A stretch of DNA of 64,000 nt from Pomphorhynchus laevis (Eukaryota > Acanthocephala > Palaeacanthocephala > Echinorhynchida > Pomphorhynchidae), in NCBI GenBank assembly GCA_012934845.2, contig WNNJ02003660.1, forward strand, positions 1 through 64,000, given 5' to 3'. This document shows, one piece after another, positions 42,801 to 57,800 of the stretch. Position 1 is the stretch's first letter. Each line of letters starts with the position of its first letter. The notes beneath the pieces were generated by a model. That model was not told the origin of the DNA. It worked only from the letters and a program-made list of their open reading frames with translations, and did no database searches. A program made the position numbers and the translations under genes.

Positions 42801-45800
42801 CTGGCTCGCTTAATTTCTTTATGCGTTCGGGGTGGCCGAACGCATAAAGACAGTTGAAGTTCTTATAAAAAATATTAAGGTTCTTATAAAAAATTATTCT
42901 CTCAAAAAAATATATCATTTGGTCGGCTTCATAAATTATCCTCGTGTGAAGTCTTTAATCCTAGATGCAGCACTGTACACTACAATCAGCGTAGGTGGAC
43001 CTCATCAGAAGTGAGTCTGCGCCTACCTTTCGTGTTTCGGTCCTTTAATGATCTGCTGAAATTTTCCTCTGCTGCCTTTCTGTAAAAACAAACGATTACA
43101 GTTTGTAAGGAACACATTTCCACTTGTGCAAACTGTACGTTGTTTCCGTCTTTTGTAACAAAAAGACGGAGATAGCACTACAGTTGCCGGAAACAACCGA
43201 CAATCTGTCTTTTGAATTTTCTTGACAGGAAACCGGAATCTGCCAGGTTAATAGAATGAATAATTGCATACACGAGGGAGTATCGTCATTTGGTCGGCTT
43301 CATAAATTATCCTCGTGTGAAGTCTTTAATCCTAGATGCTGCACTGTACACTACAATCAGCGTAGGTGGACCTCATCAGCAGTGAGCCTACGCCTACCTT
43401 TCGTGTTTCGGTCCTTTAATGATCTGCTGAAATTTTCCTCTGCTGCCTTTCTGTAAAAACAAACGATTCAGTTTGTAAGGAACACATTTCCACTTGTGCA
43501 AACTGTACGTTGTTTCCGTCTTTTGTAACAAAAAGACGGAGATAGCACTCCACTTGTGCAAACAACGTACAGTTTGCACAAGTGGAAATGTGTTCCTTAC
43601 AAACTGAATCGTTTGTTTTTACAGAAAGGCAGCAGAGGAAAATTTCAGCAGATCATTAAAGGACCGAAACACGAAAGGTAGGCGTAGGCTCACTGCTGAT
43701 GAGGTCCACCTACGCTGATTGTAGTGTACAGTGCTGCATCTAGGATTAAAGACTTCACACGAGGATAATTTATGAAGCCGACCAAATGATGATACTCGCT
43801 CGTGTATGCAATTATTCATTCTATTAACCTGGCAGATTCCGGTTTCCTGTCAAGAAAATTCAAAAGACAGATTGTCGGTTGTTTCCGGCAACTGTAGTGC
43901 TATCTCCGTCTTTTTGTTACAAAAGACGGAAACAACGTACAGTTTGCACAAGTGGAAATGTGTTCCTTACAAACTGTATCGTTTGTTTTTACAGAAAGCA
44001 GCAGAGGAAAATTTCAGCAGATCATTAAAGGACCGAAACACGAAAGGTAGGCGTAGGCTCACTGCTGATGAGGTCCACCTACGCTGATTGTAGTGTACAG
44101 TGCTGCATCTAGGATTAAAGAATTCACACGAGGATAATTTATGAAGCCGACCAAATGATGATACTCGCTCGTGTATGCAATTATTCATTCTATTAACCTG
44201 GCAGATTCCGGTTTCCTGTCAAGAAAATTCAAAAGACAGATTGTCGGTTGTTTCCGGCAACTGTAGTGCTATCTCCGTCTTTTTGTTACAAAAGACGGAA
44301 ACAACGTACAGTTTGCACAAGTGGAAATGTGTTCCTTACAAACTGTATCGTTTGTTTTTACAGAAAGGCAGCAGAGGAAAATTTCAGCAGATCATTAAAG
44401 GACCGAAACACGAAAGGTAGGCGTAGGCTCACTGCTGATGAGGTCCACCTACGCTGATTGTAGTGTACAGTGCTGCATCTAGGATTAAAGAATTCACACG
44501 AGGATAATTTATGAAGCCGACCAAATGATGATACTCGCTCGTGTATGCAATTATTCATTCTATTAACCTGGCAGATTCCGGTTTCCTGTCAAGAAAATTC
44601 AAAAGACAGATTGTCGGTTGTTTCCGGCAACTGTAGTGCTATCTCCGTCTTTTTGTTACAAAAGACGGAAACAACGTACAGTTTGCACAAGTGGAAATGT
44701 GTTCCTTACAAACTGTATCGTTTGTTTTTACAGAAAGGCAGCAGAGGAAAATTTCAGCAGATCATTAAAGGACCGAAACACGAAATGTAGGCGTAGGCTC
44801 ACTGCTGATGAGGTCCACCTACGCTGATTGTAGTGTACAGTGCTGCATCTAGGATTAAAGACTTCACACGAGGATAATTTATGAAGCCGACCAAATGATG
44901 ATACTCGCTCGTGTATGCAATTATTCATTCTAAAAAAATATATGTTAATTTTTCAATTAAAAACAACGATATAACGATTTAAACCAATTTAATTCATGAT
45001 CAATAGTTTATTTGCAAAGGAATTAAAAGCATAAGTAAAAATAGAAAATGCAATTCATATAACGACAGATTTGTAAAATATAGCTTTTGCATGATTATGA
45101 AATTGTTACAAATAAAAAACAATGTTTTAAAACGATTGAAACTTCCGTTTCAATCTTAATACATTTAATTCTAATAAGCAAATTTTAATAAATCATTATA
45201 ATCTTTTAAACAAATGATTTAAATACTTATATTGTTTTTAGCAATTCCAAAAAATAAACATGGATTTAAATTTACTTACATCTCACCATTGTACAAATTT
45301 TTGATTTCAACATTGCTATTTACAACGTTTAGAATTTCTATACTCCTGAACGCAAATAGTTATCAATATTTAGACAACAAATGTGATTACTATTATAATA
45401 CAAAATGATCAGGTGGAATAATATGACAATCCTTAAATTACAGGCCATTGTCGTGGCAGAAAATTTTCATATCAGGCCAAGCACAAAAGTGAGACTGTTC
45501 GAATGTAAGATTACATTGATTAAGTGTGTAATAGTCATAGTCGAACATATGAATTTTTTACTTGAACAGAAACTGATAATTGGAAATATTGACTTAAACA
45601 TGTGAGGTAACAGTTCAAGTTATCAAAATTCTTTCATCGAAATAGATTTATAAATTCACAGGAATGAAGAAAATTGTTTAATTACAAAAATTACAATGTT
45701 TTGATAAACTTGTAAAAATTAGCTATACCAAAACTAACAAACAGTTTATTCAGTTTATGACATAATTTTATAAATTTAAGAACAATTTCTCAATGCAATG

Positions 45801-48800
45801 ATATAACTTGCAATAAAGAATAGTTGAATTTATGTCAGCTAAACAATTGTAAACAAATCGTCTCGCTGAACCTAAAACGTTTAGTTTTTGTGGTCAATTA
45901 AAAAATGAACACCTCAAACAGTTGTGACATTCCTGTTTAAACAATTTGGCATTTATAACAAATAGCATATATCAAATCTAGTTAAATTATTTGCGATGTT
46001 TGAACAGAAAAATAACAAATTTGATGAATTGACTAAGCTAAAAGTAATAAATGATTTAATTAAATAAATTAATTATTAATTTACATGATCATATATAATA
46101 TTTTATAAAAATAAAAACTTAATCAAAAATATTACATACATACAAACATTTTCTCAAGTAAATACTCATAAGTAAAATTAAATACTCATTAATTAAATTA
46201 ATTTAAATTACTTATTTATTAAAAATAAGTATTTTTATTCTTTGTATTTTCTATAAAACTGAAAAAATACTTTAGTAAATAATTTAGTTTAATCCACTTA
46301 ATTACTAAATTAAATCAGTCAATTACATTAATCATTTAATTTATTAAAAATATAAAACCGGAAAAACTGAAGTTTTCCATCTGACAATAAATTTAGTCAC
46401 AAATGACGAGTGAAAATATCGACGTCCCTTTTATCGTGAAAAAAATTATTGCTAAATTTCCTGTGCAAATTTAGCAATATAAATAATATGGAAAACAATA
46501 ACTTGCCATATAGTGTCCGAACAATTTGATACAGATACCGATCGGTTGATAAAGTTGACAAATGCAAAATATCTAAACAATCGAATAAATAATTATCAAA
46601 TTTAAAATTTATTCGTTAATATTAAAACACTATTTCATGAATATTTTCAGCATTAATCAATTTAATTGGTGCAGAAACCAAATGATTTCTGTACTAATAA
46701 CCGATTATAAAATTCAATAACCATCTAATTTGATTATTAACGTTTATTTTGTTCTGCTTGCATAATGGCAGGCGGTAATAATAGAAACAAAATTAGATCA
46801 GCTCTTGGCTATCACCAACACATTCTATTAACTTCTTTAGACTTTATAATAAAAATAAAGATAATTGAAAACACGAAGTATCAATGAGCATTTTCCACTG
46901 CAGAAGAATCATTGACCCGAGCGTAAATGAAACGGAATACCACTTGCACAATATCTTACATGATCTCAATGAAGTCATGCCCGAACTATCAATAAACTAT
47001 TGGATAAAATGATTTCTGCGAATAAGTGATGGGTGAGGCAGTATCAAATAAAACTCTCCAACTATTTAAGACATTTTGTCATTTATTATTTCGATATTTT
47101 TAGAGATTTATGGAGTGTGTAGTAGACGCAATTTTTGGCTCAAAAAGTGAAACTAAGAGGCAAACATACAAGAGTAATTACAACGCTTGATGAATAAGTA
47201 AACAATACCCTAACGACTCGTTATATGATCTTAATTGTTATTTGTCTATATGAGTTAAATTGTGAACTGAAATTTCTGTCAAGAACACTGTGAGCCAGTA
47301 TTTTATCAATGGCAAAAGCATTGCGAAAATGGTATACCACGCTATCAAATAATATGGAACTTAGGATACAGGCACGAACAGCTGCGATATCTATTTTCGA
47401 AGCATTGCGTTCCAAATGTGTTTTGAACAAATATCTGTAACGACATTATTCTGATACAACGCCTGTTATTTATTAGTCAATTCATAAAAATAACGTTTAT
47501 TTTAAATTTCAATTTTTTATTTTAAGTTGATTTAAATTATAGAAAATCTAAAAACAATTATTAATTTTATTATTTAATTATTAAATTTTGATTTAGCATT
47601 ATTATGTTTTGTTTATTTTATATTTATATTAAATACGTAGACTCATTTAGCTGATTTGATTCATTGTCTACAATGTATGATAAAAAAAGTAGATCAAGTT
47701 TCAATCGGTAGCTTCACAGACTAAATGAAATATAGTTATGATTGTTCATAAATAAAATAAATATATAAGCAGTAGTTCATATGACCTCCAATCCAAATTA
47801 TGATACAACGTCTGTTATTTATTAGTCAATTAATAAAAATGATGTTTATTTTAAATTTCATTTTTTAACTTGATTTAAATTATAAAAATCTAAAAACAAT
47901 TATTAATTTTATTATTTAATTATTAAATTTTGATTTAGCATTATTGTTTTGTTTATTTTATATTTATATTAAATACGTAGACTCATTTAGCTGATTTGAT
48001 AAGTAATATACTTTGATTTGTTATCAAAAGATGAGATCATTAAGAAGCAAAAAAACATCATCATTATTGGTGATATTTACTTTGAGTTGATTATCTAAGC
48101 AATAAGCTTACAAATAGATTAAAGGCACGTTGTGCTAATGATTTATCCTTCAACAAAATAAACATATCATAAGCCTACATTGCAAAATGAACATTTGAAT
48201 TTGATTCTTCTACACAGCTAAAGAGATCGAGAACCAAAATGCAAATAGCAGAATACTCAGAAGATCACTTTAATGAACACGTATGTTAGCAAGAAGAGAC
48301 GAAGATATTTGCTGGTTATCAAAAATTCTTAACGGATTCGGTTATAGTATATAATGTAAAAGACGAAGAATACGACTGTAAATATGAACCTTGTTCATCA
48401 GTTTACACAATAACAGTCTACAAAAAAACGAAATTGAATGTTTTCGAAAAGTTGACAGAAAGGCATATAAACAGCTATGACATACGACATTCTCGAGAAC
48501 GTGAGATCTTAATACGCTCAAAGCCTCGAGTAAGAGTTTTTGAAAGAAAAAAAGAGTTTTTGACAATTAGAAACATTTATTGAATCGAACGATTATGTGA
48601 GCGATTCAGTAAAGTAATGCATCTGAAAGAATCAGATGAATTTAAATGTATGTTGTTTTTGTAGAGACTTTTACTATACATTGTACCAAACCAGAAGGAA
48701 TGGAAGCACCACATAAGAAAGCACTGAACATGAATATACAACAGTTAGAGAGAATTTCAAATGTGCTTTGAAATTAGAGATGAAATTAAAATTTTATGAT

Positions 48801-51800
48801 AAAGAAATATCATAGATATTTTTTTAAAGCACATTTTGAAATTAAAATTTCAAAATTTTAATTTTGAAATTAAATTTCGAAATTTTTTAAAGGTGAGATT
48901 TACAATCTCACCTTTATTTTATTTATTTTACACTTGTATAATTAAATCCCTTCAGTGTATATGGACGCACATTCAAAGAACAACAATGTGTGATGGTCCT
49001 TTGTTTGATTGTCTTGAAAACGAACTACGAAATGAATTTAAGGTACTACTGTACGTCAACTCTATCCCTCTAAGTACACTACGGAAAATATGTAACCTAC
49101 TATTAAAAATGGTTGGTCACGGAATATTTTTTCCTCGTAAGTGAGTGCATATCCCTTTTCATCTGTCGAGGATTCCTAAAAAGCGTATAGCATTGGATCG
49201 GTCAGACAACCTAGACGATCTTAGAGCACAATTCTCAGCATATAATAGTGAACGACATCTACAAGAGAGATTCACATTAAACATTACTTTAAATGACAGA
49301 TCACGAAATGCACTTGACCATGCATCTGTATGTGTAGCATCTTCATGGCTCACAGCATATCCATCCTCTTTTATTAGTTCAATTCTAAACAATACCGCAT
49401 TCAAAGAGTCAATCGCTACACAATATGATCAGCTCAATAAATAATCTCCTTGTTGGTGTTCATATGGGGGTTTCTGATACACTTTCTCACGCTTTGTCGT
49501 GAAAAACATGATTTTCTACCATCGATTCGCCTCAATTGTATTCGACTTACGAAAGTCGCTTCGTGTCTTCAGACTGAACTACAATTGCAACCAGGCATGA
49601 TGGTATTAACTTTTAAACCGTGCAATCACAAGAGATAGAAACGCACGGATATATATTGGCTGCAAATGCCTTATAAACCGCAATATTGAGGGCACTTGCT
49701 TCGATTTATGTATTTTTAATATACATGCGTCCTCGAATGAAGAAGAATGGTCCGTATCGGCATTTTACTACAATGTCTAGCGTAAATTGGCCAAATATAA
49801 CGAAAGAGTACGTTAAGTCGAACATGCCAGTTTCTTACAATTTGTAGTCTTCGGTTTAGCTGGCCTCGGTAGTAATTCAAGTCGTTGCCTACAGAGAATC
49901 ACACACAAGTGCGCTGTCAAGCGTCAGATAAACTACGCAAGCCAAATCAAGCAGTTGTAAAAATCATTTGGATTAATCCTCATGCGAGGAATATCCTTAA
50001 GTATTCGACTACTAATACAAAACTCCGTAATCTCGTCGAAAATAGCTTACATCGCTAACAAATTGTCATTCACTGCTGCATAATCAGATAAAATCTAATT
50101 TTTATTTATTATTATTGTGAAAATCCTTAAAAAATAAAAAAGAATTAATTATTATTGATACGTTTGGACGATTTTATTTTAATTTGACGATTTTATTGAA
50201 AACTAGACGAATTTATCTGAAAACCGGAGGATTTTATTGTGCGTCTCACAGTAAAAATTTTATTTAATATTTTTTCAATTTATTTTTACAATCTGATAAT
50301 AAAACTATTCCAATATATTATATTGGAATCCAAAATTACATAAAAATCCAATAAAACCTAGGTTCATATGTAGTACTTTTAAATGTACATTAAAACCACT
50401 TTCTGTCTATATGAATAAAATACTTAAAGTAATTAAAGCACACTTTAAAAAATATTGTAAGGTAATCGAAATTAATACTGGTATAAAACACTATTTCAGT
50501 ATTAATTCTACAAAAGAATTTTTAGAACAGACAAAAGGAATAAATTTTCAGAATATAAATACATACGATTTTAGTACGCTTTATACAAATCTAGATTTAG
50601 TAGATATTAAAGAAGCGTTAGTAAAATTAATTAATCTTATATTCGGAAAAAGATATACATATATATGTTATAATAATTATAACGCCTATCTAACAAAAAT
50701 TAAACAATCAAGTAAATATAAATATATAGATAAAATTGAATTAATAGAATCCTTAAATATTTTGATAAATCAAAATTATTTAAAAGTAGGGACATCTATA
50801 TTTAGACAAGTAAAAGGTGTTCCAATGGGTGGTAATAGTAGCCCAATTATAGCTGACTTGTTTTTAAGCTTTATAGAATATGAATTTGTTCATAACTGTG
50901 TAAAAACTAAATCTTAATTATATAAAGATATGAAATACATGTTTCGATATATTTATGATATATAATATTAATACAAATTTATTTAATGTGGCAAATGCGT
51001 ACAAGCTGTACGCTTACAAGTGCACAAACAAAAATGAAAAAGTCAAACAGATAAATTGTTTAAATGGAATCGGATTTGTCGTTTGAAGCACTGCAGGGAA
51101 GTTGATTGGCGTATATGAATGGGCAGATGGTTCCACGATAGATGAGCAGCCACTAAAAAGAAGCGAAGTTCAAAGGAGGTAGAGTAGTTTGGGACATGTA
51201 AAAGAAGGGAATTACAGGAACGTAAGGAACAGTAAACAGGTCGAGAATTATCAAGAAAAGGAAGGTTGAGAAATGAAGGGGCATGAAAAGTTACAAGGCG
51301 GAAAGCAACGAGAAGAAGACGAATTTGAACACGACAATAAATTGTAGGCAAATCGAGAGAAGCAAGATGGTAGGATGTATGATCAAAACGACGAAGACGG
51401 AGGAGAATTCGGACGGCTGGGTTGACGATGCGTTGTAGGGGAAGAAGAGTGGATTTAGGTAAGTTGGAAAATAGACGAAGACAAAAATTAAACCATCAAA
51501 TAAATATAAATATATGGATAAAATTGAATTAATAGAATCCTTAAATATTTTGATAAATCAAAATTATTTAAAAGTAGGGACATCTATATTTAGACAAGTA
51601 AAAGGTGTTCCAATGGGTGGTAATAGTAGCCCAATTATAGCTGACTTGTTTTTAAGCTTTATAGAATATGAATTTGTTCATAACTGTGTAAAAACTAAAT
51701 CTAAACAATATAAATATATGAAATATATGTTTCGATACATTGATGATATATGTGTATTTAATTCTAATAATTTTTATTCAATTAGTGAACAAATTTATCC

Positions 51801-54800
51801 AGAAAGCCTTATTCTTAACAAAACCAATATTAATGATAAAGAAGGTGTATATCTAGATATGAACATTAAATTAACATTAACTAAAACTACTATTAATTTA
51901 TATCGTAAAGATGACATAATTAAATTTACAAGAAACATATTTTTGAATGATAATTCGTGTATACCATGATAATATAAAATATAATACATTAAATAATGAA
52001 ATTTTAAGAATTGCGGCTATTTGTAACGGTATTGTATTTATAAATAATTTTTGGAGCTGGATCAAAGAAAAGAGAATTTTTTTGATATTTCGCTAACTTC
52101 TGTTAGCATCTTCATATGCTAACATAACAGCGTGTGTTATTTATTAGTCAATTTATAAAAATGACTTTTATTTTAAATTTCAATTTTTTATTTATTATTA
52201 TTTTATTAAATTTTGACTTCACTTGTCTGATTTTAATGTTCGTTTTGATCATTTCGCAATCCAATTCAAATGTAATATTAATTTAATTTAATATGCACGA
52301 ACGTAGTCGCTTACGAATTGTATAGTTTAAAATTGTAATCAGTTTATTATATTCAGAACTTTTAACTCTATGTATCAACAAATCATTAATCTAAAATAGA
52401 TCGTTTGCTATTCATAAAAGGGTATCTGTCTAGGCACTTAATCTGATTCCATGTAGATGAGATGACTGTTGACGGCAAAAGTCTTTCCAAAGTCAAACAA
52501 CATGCTTAAATAGGCGGCATGTCCGGGTGTGCTCAATTCGAGGGATTTGCAGCATCAGACGGTGACCGCGCAGTGTGACAAATCTCGAAAGCGTAACAGG
52601 TTTTCAAGAGGATGACTTCTGTCGTGAAGTATATGCCATACAAAAATCAAATATACACGATCACGCATATACCGTAATGTAGGAACTTTAAGAACATTTA
52701 AGCGTAAGACGTACGAAATATGTTCCAAATTTTGATTGAGCTTGATAGCAAGTCTAAATATATTTTCGAGACGTCTTCGATCACTTATTGTAATTTGCTA
52801 ACAAATAGTGAGCAATATAAAAGAATCGGTAGTACCAAATCAAATAGGAATGGAACCAATCATTGGATATCTATATTCGGAAAAGCTTGTCTCAAAATTT
52901 ATACAATGCGTTCAGCCTTAGTTCATGTGCACGATGTGTTTATTTATAAGGATAGATCAAAATTTATCCAAACGCCTAGGTCCTCATACCTAACGATTAA
53001 TTATGACGCCGTTGAGTCAATAACGTGTATCAACGGTAAGCTTGCTTTTGGAAATATGCATGAACTTATGTTAATTTCCAGCTTAGACGATTGAGCCCAA
53101 CAACATACGGTATATATGTATCGTTGGAGAACTGAAAATCAGGAGATGGATGTATGCAGCGCCAGATATTCAAGTCGTCTACGTACAGCCAGATATTCAA
53201 GTCGTATACGTACAGCAATGATGGAGAAGATAAAAGGGCTGGTTGTTTATTAATATATAAGCTAAATCTAATTGTGCCAAGAAACACACCTTGTGGAACG
53301 CCGCCAGCTGTGATGGGTCAAAACTAGAGAGTACATCATGAACACGTATGAATAGTGGCGAGCAGATAAGAATGCTCGAATCCAACGAACAATACAAACA
53401 TCTAAGTCAAGAGCCTCTAATTTCTCGACGTGTAAGTCGTGTGAAACAGTATTGAATACATTTGAAAAAGCACAAAAGAATATATCAAGAGGAATACATT
53501 CATCAAAACTTAACACCAGTCATCATGATCGTATAAAAGATCGGGCTTTGTTGAGAAACCCTTGCGAAAACAATGTTAAGCGGGAGCAATAATATTACGT
53601 TCATCGAAATATCTTTGAATTACAAGAATTATACGTTCAAGAAGCTTACAACACATTGAGGTTTACATTATAAGTCGATAATTCTCAGGATGAGAAACAT
53701 CGCCCTTTTTAGGAATAGAGCAGATTACTGAGCCTTTCCAGTGATATGTGATGATTCCATTCGCTAAAGAGGCTGAAAATATGGTGTATAATGGAATGTA
53801 AATGCTATGAGCAAGATTTTTAAGAGTAATTGACCGAAGACTATTAGGACCGGATGAATTTCGACATTTAAGACGTAAGAGTTTGAACAGAACTTCACTG
53901 GGACATCAGAAATCTAAAGAGTAGACTTTATGGAAAATGTCTAGAATAAGTGTTATATCTTCTAATTTTTATAAATATTTACAATTACCGCGATATCAAT
54001 CACTTACAACATTTACAATCTCTGCGTTATTGCGATATTATTTATGTATTTATATATATTATTTATATAAATTATTTATATAATTTATTTATGTATATAG
54101 AAAATAGTTAAATTTATTACGTTTAAATTGCTTTTATTATTTAAAATTAATAATATTATATTATTATAATATTTATTCTTAATATAATATAATATTTATT
54201 CTATAATATTATCATAATATTTTTTGCAGCTAAAATTTTAAACACAAAAAACCAAAAAACAATTAAGTTCAGTTTGTTTAAAAAATCATAAAAATATCTT
54301 CTATAAAATCAACTTATCTAACATTGAGATATGGTAACCTAAATGTTACAAAATGCCATATTTTCTATTTCATATTGGTTATTATTAAAAAAAATTCGAT
54401 TTACAAATTTGCATAAGTATTAAATATTGTTAAACAAATTATAAAATTAATACTTTAAAATATGTCGGATTTTGATAAATTATAATTTAAAATATTTTAA
54501 ATTATATCTAACTTATCACGTAATCAGAATTTTTAAAGTTTAATTAAAATTTGACATGTTCTCAAAATAAAATAAAAATTGATAGGACATCATGAGGAAC
54601 TACAAATTTCGTAAATACAAGATTTGGTACTTGCCTATTTATATTTTTGTGTAAAGAGCATATTTAATTTACACGCGGGTATACTGATGGTGTATCGCAT
54701 CCGTAGATGATAAATTATAAAAATGATCGACACTTTGAATCGGTAAAGTCATTTAATGACTTTAAATAATAAAATGGCATCAGCGATAATCATTTAGAAT

Positions 54801-57800
54801 TTAATTACAAACCACAAATAAGTAGCGTTCCTAAATATTATGATCAATTTAATAAAAGCACTTACGTATTTAATCCAGCGGTATTATTTAGCAATATAAG
54901 TTCGGTGCTCTGATTGCTTCGAATAATGTCAAACCTGGTTAAAGCTATTACAAATGAAAATATAGTGGAAATGACATTCTAACCAGTTGTTAATTAAATC
55001 AAATAAACTTCGATCTTGAGGATAATTGTTATGAATTAATCTGGAAATAGAAGATTATTTCTAAAATATAAATAACGAAATTGTGTTTGCAAACATTTGA
55101 TATAACGCCCAAGGATTTTTCTGCATGTCGTCTATATTATCAGAATTTACATTGATTTCTCTAAATAAAGAAAATTAATTTTTATTAATTTTAAATAAAG
55201 TATAAAAAGAAAATAATTTTTACGTAACAATTTCAGTATTGTAAATTTACAGCGAAACGACTCTAATTTATTGATAAGATGTTGACAGCACTACTAAAAA
55301 TTAGTGTACACGCTTGCTCTTTATTCTAATGAAGTTAAAGCAATAAATAAACTAGTTAATAAATCACAAATCGGCTAAATCAATTCTTGAGAGAAAAATA
55401 AATTAATATTTCGATTGTCCCAATCAAAACAAAATGTAATCAGTTCATAAGATACTAAATTATAAAAAAAATAAGAAAATAGATGAGGATAAACTTTTGA
55501 CAGTTAGATTACTACTCATTTTAGCTAATTTATGGGAACCGAGGAAAATCAAAGACATAAGGAATAATCAATATTTCAATGGAAACTGCCAGTATTATAA
55601 TCATATTATGTATAATATGATTTTAATATTATATAGTGTGAGTAAGTTTATTGAAAAGTCTGATGATGTGACGTTTAAAAAAATAGATTCAGGCTCTTAG
55701 TATGGGATTGTCATTCATACCAATACCTGCAACATGCGACAGACTAAGGATTTCGAAAGCGTTCAACATAGTTGCTATGGAATGTTTTCTCGTAAAATGG
55801 ATACAGTTACTCGGAATGATAAGATAGAGAAACTGAAAACATGGATGTGGTGTAATACATAAAAACCAATGAAAGACAAGAGTACAGGCCTCACATTTCA
55901 AAGTCTGTGGCAGAAGGCATGAAGTCATTACAAGCACGAAGTGATGTAAAAATTACGAAAGCGGACAAAGACCCTCCAACTGTAATCTGGAAGATATATT
56001 TAACGGAAGCATTGTGTCAACTATAGGATGCAACTCAAGTAAATGCATCTCGTCTTCAAGTTTGTCGAACTGTGAGTGATCTACTTGATATTGCAGTAAG
56101 TATGCAGCAGCTAGACGTTGCAAAGGCTAATGAGCTTAGACCAATAAAATAACATGAACACACTGAATTTGAACAGACGCGAAAGGAACGGTTGGACGGA
56201 TATGAGGCGAACCAAGCTACGGAGGAGGAAGAAAAGCAGTAATCATAACGAAGGCGAGAAAGGAGGACGGAGTGGTCGACAATGTCGAATGCGGAGGAGA
56301 GGTCGAGGGAGATGAGAACACTATATAGAGCCTTGTCTCGATAAATGAGTAAGTCGTTGTACACTTTTATGCATGCGATTTCTGTCGAGTGATTAGAGTG
56401 GAACGCGGATTGGAAAGGAGGGTACAGATTGGATGAAGTAAATTGAATTTGAATGAGGGATTGCGACGGTGTGATAACATTTAAATTAGATGTTATTTTA
56501 AATTATTCTGTCGATAAGGGGGCGGATACGGCGGATGTCACGGAGAATTAAGTTAGATGAGCGGACCTTGTCATGGACGAAGGGTTTAAGGGAAAGGTAA
56601 TCATCGAAATGGAAGCCTAAGAAAGTGAGATTGTGTACTATGGGGATGATCGATGAGGCAAAATATACAGTGGGAGGAGATATTTTTGGTTTACGGGAGA
56701 GGATCCACATTATTTTGGACTTTTCGGGGTTTAGAACAAGATGGAGATTGGAGAGACGTTTGTAGATAGAAGAAAGACAGTTTGAGGCAGAAATGCCGAG
56801 ATCGTGAATGCGCTGTGTAGGTGCATGAGCATAGATTAGAATGTTATCGGCGTATTTCATGACCTTAAAGAAATAAGGTTTGATAAACGGAGATAGATCG
56901 CCAAGCAGAAGAGAGAAAATCAGGGGACCTAGGACTGAACCTGGTGCGACCCCGCAAAAAATAGTGTTGGAAGGGGACGATGATGAATTAGAACAGACGC
57001 GAAAGGAACGGTTGGATAGATATGAGGCAAACCATGCTACGGAGGAGGAAGAAAATCCGTAATCATAACGGAGGCGATAAAGGAGGACGGAGTGGTCGAC
57101 AATTTCGAATGCGGAGGAGAGTCGAGGGAGATGAGAACACTACAGAGCCTTCTCTCGAGAAATGAGTAAGTCGTTGTACACTTTTATGCATGCGATTTCT
57201 GTAAAGTGATTAGAGCGGAACGCGGATTGGAAAGGAGGGTACAGATTGGATGAGGAGAGATAAGCGTTGATTTGTATTAAGATGAGGCGTTCTAAGAGCT
57301 TAGTAAGAGTAGGGAGTAGTGAAATGGGGCGATAGCTAGAAGGAAGGGAGAGGTCGAGTGATTGTTTCTTTAGAAGGGGACGAACGATCGCTGATTTCCA
57401 GGGTCAAGAAAAGATACGACTCCGGATGGACGAGTTTAACAACGTTGTGAAAAAAGGGGATATCGATGAGCATATGGATTTTAATATGGGAGTAGGCATG
57501 GGATAGACAGGTGAGGTTTTGCTGGGCAAGGACATGAGGACAGATGATACTTGTGTAGGTGAGACATAATATGTGAGAACGGTCGGATAGATATGATGCA
57601 AACCATGCTACGGAGGAGGAAGAAAATCCGTAATCATAACGAAGGCGAGAAAGGAGGACGGAGTGGTCGATTGTCGAATGCGGAGCTGAGGTTGAGGGCT
57701 ATGAGAACACTATATAGAGCCTTGTCTCGAGAAATGAGTAGGGCATTGTAGACTTTCAAGCAGGCGATTTCTGTGGAGTGATTAGAGCGGAAAGCGGATT